DNA from: CAJWBT01 sp964401855
Lineage (GTDB): Bacteria > Chloroflexota > Dehalococcoidia > Lucifugimonadales > UBA3495
Reading direction: 5' to 3'
Assembly (NCBI GenBank): GCA_964401855.1
Contig: CAYOAF010000041.1
Coordinates: forward strand, 1 to 10,023
Length of the DNA: 10,023 nt
Numbering within the stretch: position 1 is the first letter of the stretch; every line of letters starts with the position of its first letter. Made by a program: the position numbers and the translations under genes. Shown here one piece after another: positions 6,298-10,023 of the stretch. The notes under the pieces are model-generated. The model had not been told where the DNA came from, made no database searches, and saw only the letters and a list, made by a program, of their open reading frames with translations.

Positions 6298-7681
6298 CTG
6301 GCTCTTCAGCCTACAATTCCGTTTGGTGGTGGGCTTCGCCCTAGTGCTGGCCCTGGCTTTGGGCAGCGTCAGTTGGTACGTCGGGTTCGCGGCCCAGCGG
6401 GAGACGGACCGGTTCCAGCGTGAGGTTGAAGAGGCCCGGGCCGCCCGGGTCGAACGCATCGTCTCCCGGTACTACGCCGCCCGCCAGGGTTGGATGGGAA
6501 TTCAGCCCGTGCTGGAGCGAGCCGGCTCCCTCTACGGGTGGCACATCGTGGTCAGCGATGTGGCGGGTCAAGTGGTAGGGGAGTCGCACCACCTCGCCGG
6601 CAGCCGCGGGAGCAGACCCAAGCACCGGGCCCGGTTCTTCCCGGTGCTCAGCAGTGGGCGGCAGGTAGGCTCAATACTGGTGGCTGCCAGCGATGTTCCG
6701 AACATAGCTCCCGAACCGCCCCTGTCCCGGCTTGCCTCCACAACGAACCGGTCCCTGCTTTGGACCGGCCTGGCAGCGGGGGCGGTCGGGATTTTGCTGG
6801 TTTCTCTGGTGTCCCGGCAAGTCCTGGCTCCGGTCAGGGGATTGAGCACAGCAGCCCGGCGCCTGGGCCGGGGTGACCTTTCGCAGCGCGTGTCCACCAC
6901 GGGCCGGAACGAAATCAGCCAGTTGGCCCGAACATTCAACTCCATGGCCGAGGACCTGGAGAGGGCCGAGGGGCAGCGCCGGAGCCTGATGGCCGACGTG
7001 GCCCACGAACTCCGGACCCCTCTCTCCAATATTCAGGGCTATTTGGAGGCCGTGCACGATGGTCTGCTGCAGCCCGATACCGCCACCATGGATACGATCT
7101 ACCAACAGGTGCTACACCTCACCCGACTGGTGGAGGACCTGAGACTCCTCGCCCTGGCGGAGGCGGGGGCCCTCACCTTGAGCTGGCAACCGGACTCTCT
7201 GGAAGACGTGCTATGGCGTGCTGTGGAACCGTTTCGGCCCCGGGCCGAGGCAAAAGGGGTCGCCCTCTTCCTGGAAATCCCTCCCTGGCTTCCCCTGGTG
7301 CGGATGGACCGGACCCGCATCGCCCAGGTGGTGGCCAACCTGGTGGAGAATGCCATCGTCCACACACAGGAGGGAGGGCGAGTGACGGTGTCCGCGGAGA
7401 TGATAGCGCCGGTAGGCCAAGCCATGGCAAGGGTCACTGTGGCCGATACTGGGGAAGGCCTGCCCCCGGAAGCCCTGCCCCTGGTTTTCGAGCGCTTCCA
7501 CCGCGTGGACCGGTCTCGTACCCGAAGCACCGGAGGCGTCGGCCTCGGGTTAACCATCGCCAAGCAACTGGTGGAGGCCCACGGGGGCGCGATCAGCGCG
7601 GAGAGCGTACAGGGCCAGGGAAGCCAGTTTGTTTTCGAGTTGCCCGTCACTCATCCATCGGCAGAGGGGGATGTCCGGTAG
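6290..7681 (+). CDS. Sensor histidine kinase (intact)
   Basis: This 463-residue membrane kinase is the partner of the preceding regulator. It has transmembrane helix 1 at about residues 11-30, an extracytoplasmic sensor region of about 120 residues, helix 2 at about 155-176, HAMP at about 177-228, and a HisKA domain with ADVAHELRTPLSNIQGYLEA (phospho-His 239). The HATPase domain has the N box NLVENAIVHT (N354), G1 DTGEG (386-390), F box FERFHRVDRSR and G2 GGVGLGL (415-421), all intact. ATG 6290 lies inside the end of the regulator gene (8-base overlap), with AGG seven bases upstream. The sensor region resembles that of the first kinase (L(E/D)xAGxL... GRxxGxxI pattern), supporting a tandem duplication of the pair. 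The signal is unknown; a neighbouring export adaptor suggests an envelope or toxic-compound signal. Confidence 0.93.
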   Translation: MSNWLFSLQFRLVVGFALVLALALGSVSWYVGFAAQRETDRFQREVEEARAARVERIVSRYYAARQGWMGIQPVLERAGSLYGWHIVVSDVAGQVVGESHHLAGSRGSRPKHRARFFPVLSSGRQVGSILVAASDVPNIAPEPPLSRLASTTNRSLLWTGLAAGAVGILLVSLVSRQVLAPVRGLSTAARRLGRGDLSQRVSTTGRNEISQLARTFNSMAEDLERAEGQRRSLMADVAHELRTPLSNIQGYLEAVHDGLLQPDTATMDTIYQQVLHLTRLVEDLRLLALAEAGALTLSWQPDSLEDVLWRAVEPFRPRAEAKGVALFLEIPPWLPLVRMDRTRIAQVVANLVENAIVHTQEGGRVTVSAEMIAPVGQAMARVTVADTGEGLPPEALPLVFERFHRVDRSRTRSTGGVGLGLTIAKQLVEAHGGAISAESVQGQGSQFVFELPVTHPSAEGDVR

Positions 7682-7702
7682 TCAAACGGGGAGAGGGGTC
7701 AA

Positions 7703-10023
7703 GTGACCATGGCCGCACTATTGAACGTGTTCAAACAACTGAACATTTGGCAGATCGTCGTGCTGGCTTCCGTTCTTCTGGGGACGGCGGGCGTCACCTA
7801 CGGTGTCTACGCCTGGACCGGCGGCTCTGGCTCGTCAGACCTAGGAGATACCCAGCAGCTTATTCCGGTACAGTACGGCAATCTGGTGAACCAGGTCTCG
7901 ACCAACGGCAACCTGACCTTCCCCAACCGGGAGACGCTCACTTTCGGATCCCAAGGCACCATCGAAGAGGTGCTGGCCGAAGAGGGCCAACAGGTCTCGA
8001 AAGGCCAGGTTCTGGCCAACCTAGACAAGACCACGCTGGCATCCCTGGAACAGGCCGCAGCCCAGGCGATGGTCGCACTTCAAGATGCCGAAGAGGCGCT
8101 CGACGAGTTGAATAACCCCGGCGCCCTGGTCTTCGCCCAGGCTCGGGAGAAGGTAGCCGACGCCAAGCTCCAGCACGAACAGTTCATTGAGACCCTGTCC
8201 GACGCCAGGGAGCCCCATACGGAGCAGGATATCAAAACCCAGGAGCGGGTAGTGGCCGACGCCAGGCTGTCCCTCCAGGATGCGGAACAGGCGCTGGCCG
8301 GCCTGGAGCAGAACCACGGCCAGCAGTTGGTCCAGGCACGCCGGGACCTGGCCGATGCTAAGCTAGCCCAGGAGCAAGCCCAGGACGCTCTGAACCTCTT
8401 CCCTTCCGATTATGGCCAGCAAATGGCCCAGGCAGGCCAAGCCAAGGCCGACGCTGAGCTGGCCTTGGAGCAGGCCCAAGAAGCCCTGGCTGACGTCTCG
8501 TCGGACTATACCCAAGAGTTGGTCCAGGCACGACAAGCCAAGGCAGATGCGGAGCTGGCCTTGGAGCAAGCTCAAGATGCCCTGGCCAGCCTATCGGCGG
8601 ATTACAGCCAGGATCTGGTCCAGGCGCGCCAGGCCAGGGCTGACGCCGAGCTAGCTTTGGAGCAGGCCAGGAAAGCCGTAGACGACTTTGCCTCGGATCA
8701 CGAACAGCAACTGATTCAGGCAATTCAGACTAAGGCCAACTCCGAGCTTTCCCTGGTGCAAGCCCAGTCATCCCTGGACAGCTACGAACAGGCCAACTCC
8801 CGCTGGCTGGATACGGCCCGGCAGACCAAGATCGACGCCGCGGCCCTTCTACAGGAAGCCCAAAGCGAGCTTGCCGCTCTGGTCCTCTCGGAACAAACAG
8901 GTATGGGAGGGTTGGAGGTTCATATCGCTCCGGCGCGGACTTTGGTGGATCTCCGCCAAGTTGAGTTTGATGACGCCCAAGAAACCGTGGCCCAGGTGGA
9001 GCAGTTGGAGGCGGCGTTAATAATGGCCCAATCCAATCTGGCCCAGGCTCGGGCGGACCTGGCGGTGTTGGAGCAGGGAGCCGACCCGCTGCGACGCCAG
9101 CAGCTGGAGGCGGCGGTAGAGTTAGCCCAATCGGATCTGGACGAGGCCCTCGGGGATCTTACCCAACTGGGGCAGGGGCCGGCTCCTCTGGAACGTCAGC
9201 AGTTGGCAGCGGAGGTTGATCTGGCCCAAGCGACTCTGGCGAAAGCCCAAGGAGACTTGGCCAGGCTGGAAGAAGGCCTGGACCCGTTGCGGCTCCAACA
9301 GAGCCAAGCGGCGGTGGACCTGGCTCGAGCTAAGCTGGCGGTCGCTGAAGAAACGCTGGCTGAGTTTGGCGCCGGGGCCGGCCCAGCCACGGGGGATGGC
9401 TCGCCAGCCGCCAACGCCGAAATCGACCTGCTGGAGCTGGCTGCCAAGGAAGCTGAGGTGGCCTTGACTGTGGCCAACCTGGTGGAGGTTGAAGACAAGT
9501 GGGCGGAATTGGAAGCCGGACTCGATCCCTTGACGCTGGCGGTGAGTGAAGCCCTGGTTTCGCTAGCAGGGGCAACCCTGGGCCAGGCTGAATACGACTT
9601 GGCGGAGCTGTTGCGGGACCCGGACCCGGCGGAGTTGGCGCTGAAGGTGAAACAGGTAGATTCGGCCCAGGCCACCCTGGCCCAGGCCGAAGACAATCTG
9701 GAGGAATTGCTGCAAGGCCCTGACCTCGCCGAACTGGCGCTCCAGGAGGCGATCACCGCCTCGGCTCAACTGGCGGTGGCGGAGGCGCTCCGGCGGGTGG
9801 ACGGCGCGAGTCTCACGGCCCCCATGGACGGATTTATCTCCACGGTCAACGTAGAGGATGGGGAAGATATCAATCCCAATTCCCCGGTCCTCGAGGTCGT
9901 TGATTCGAGTGTGGTGGAGGTGGATGGTATCGTAGACGAGATCGACGTCCGGCTGGTCCAGGTAGGGGCCCGGGCAGTGGTCTCCATGGACGCTTTCCCC
10001 GGCCAAACGCTGGAGGGCACCAT
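7703..10023 (+). CDS. HlyD/MacA-type membrane fusion (periplasmic adaptor) protein, partial, with very long repeat-rich coiled coil
   Basis: The frame stays open from 7703 to the window edge (773 residues, no stop). An N-terminal membrane anchor is at about 15-38 (IWQIVVLASVLLGTAGVTYG). The first half of a biotinyl-lipoyl fold is at about 76-112 (GTIEEVLAEEGQQVSKGQVL). A huge Ala/Gln/Glu/Leu-rich helical hairpin spans about 115-700. The second lipoyl half follows from about 704 (LTAPMDGFISTVNVEDGE), and then the beta-barrel begins. This split-lipoyl order defines adaptors of MacAB/HlyD export systems, which link an inner-membrane transporter to outer parts of the envelope. MacA is about 370 residues, so this is at least twice the usual size. 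GTG 7703 is favoured by AGAGG about six bases upstream; ATG 7709 is an alternative. It lies 21 bases after the kinase and is probably in the same operon. A MacB-like ABC transporter would be expected next. Confidence 0.85.
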   Translation, partial: MTMAALLNVFKQLNIWQIVVLASVLLGTAGVTYGVYAWTGGSGSSDLGDTQQLIPVQYGNLVNQVSTNGNLTFPNRETLTFGSQGTIEEVLAEEGQQVSKGQVLANLDKTTLASLEQAAAQAMVALQDAEEALDELNNPGALVFAQAREKVADAKLQHEQFIETLSDAREPHTEQDIKTQERVVADARLSLQDAEQALAGLEQNHGQQLVQARRDLADAKLAQEQAQDALNLFPSDYGQQMAQAGQAKADAELALEQAQEALADVSSDYTQELVQARQAKADAELALEQAQDALASLSADYSQDLVQARQARADAELALEQARKAVDDFASDHEQQLIQAIQTKANSELSLVQAQSSLDSYEQANSRWLDTARQTKIDAAALLQEAQSELAALVLSEQTGMGGLEVHIAPARTLVDLRQVEFDDAQETVAQVEQLEAALIMAQSNLAQARADLAVLEQGADPLRRQQLEAAVELAQSDLDEALGDLTQLGQGPAPLERQQLAAEVDLAQATLAKAQGDLARLEEGLDPLRLQQSQAAVDLARAKLAVAEETLAEFGAGAGPATGDGSPAANAEIDLLELAAKEAEVALTVANLVEVEDKWAELEAGLDPLTLAVSEALVSLAGATLGQAEYDLAELLRDPDPAELALKVKQVDSAQATLAQAEDNLEELLQGPDLAELALQEAITASAQLAVAEALRRVDGASLTAPMDGFISTVNVEDGEDINPNSPVLEVVDSSVVEVDGIVDEIDVRLVQVGARAVVSMDAFPGQTLEGT
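8231..8806 (+). repeat. Six tandem 96-base (32-residue) coding repeats
   Basis: Units begin at 8231, 8327, 8423, 8519, 8615 and 8711 with no length variation. The protein theme is LVQARQAKADAELALEQAQ, then an Ala/Leu segment and an SDY/SDH turn with Gln-rich end. Units 3-5 are closest to each other; the first and last are diverged. They form the ascending half of the adaptor's helical hairpin. Confidence 0.85.
9005..9301 (+). repeat. Three tandem 99-base (33-residue) coding repeats
   Basis: Units begin at 9005, 9104 and 9203, with a decayed fourth start at 9302. The theme is LEAAVELAQSDLDEALGDL, followed by a Gly-x-x-Pro-Leu turn and Arg-x-Gln-Gln. Related but irregular copies (LDPLTLAV, PDPAELAL) continue to about 9760. 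The period and the Pro-Leu turn differ from the 32-residue family at 8231-8806. Confidence 0.8.

Noticed and set aside
5347..6459. 370-codon open frame on the - strand opposite the second response regulator
   Set aside because: It is a shadow of the regulator; its peptide is low complexity and lacks any family motif.
7213..8115. 300-codon + strand open frame across the kinase/adaptor boundary
   Set aside because: It is out of frame with the kinase ATP-binding motifs and the adaptor anchor, both of which are clearly coding in another frame.
8231..8806. CRISPR-like or tandem noncoding repeat array
   Set aside because: The units are 96 bases, contiguous, in frame and encode a coherent coiled coil; there are no spacers.

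Overview
This is a GC-rich, densely coded window in which every supported gene lies on the + strand. It looks chromosomal and bacterial. The gene set points to a monoderm-like lineage, most likely Chloroflexota (SAR202/Dehalococcoidia-like). The pointers are a replicative helicase followed by a DnaD-type protein and a DnaC/DnaI-type loader, OmpR-type two-component pairs, and a HlyD/MacA-type adaptor with a very long alanine/glutamine-rich coiled coil. The taxonomic assignment is inferred from gene style and was not tested.

Region 1 (1-2269) is a replication-initiation cassette. It holds the C-terminal end of the DnaB replicative helicase, then a DnaD-domain primosomal protein, then a helicase-loader ATPase. 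The loader carries two complete, closely similar AAA+ modules in tandem behind an N-terminal zinc finger, and its first 104 bases overlap the DnaD gene out of frame.

Region 2 (2270-4681) starts with a noncoding gap and continues with an OmpR/PhoB-type response regulator and its histidine kinase. This pair is damaged at key positions. The regulator has Ala in place of the phospho-accepting Asp. The kinase reading frame is broken by a -1 shift near 3738-3746, and its ATP-lid G2 box has Arg in place of Gly. The pair resembles a tandem paralogue of the pair in region 4. It is either decaying or no longer works by normal phosphotransfer.

Region 3 (4682-5607) has a regulatory gap with direct repeats at 11-base spacing, as expected for OmpR-class regulators. 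It also holds a small secreted helical protein and a strong hairpin.

Region 4 (5608-10023) is an intact response regulator/histidine kinase pair, followed 21 bases later by a membrane-anchored adaptor protein that runs off the window. The likely logic is that an envelope signal is sensed by the intact kinase, whose regulator controls the small secreted protein and/or an export system. The adaptor is the first visible gene of that system, and an ABC transporter of MacB type would be expected just beyond the window. The adaptor's hairpin contains six 32-residue repeats and then three 33-residue repeats.
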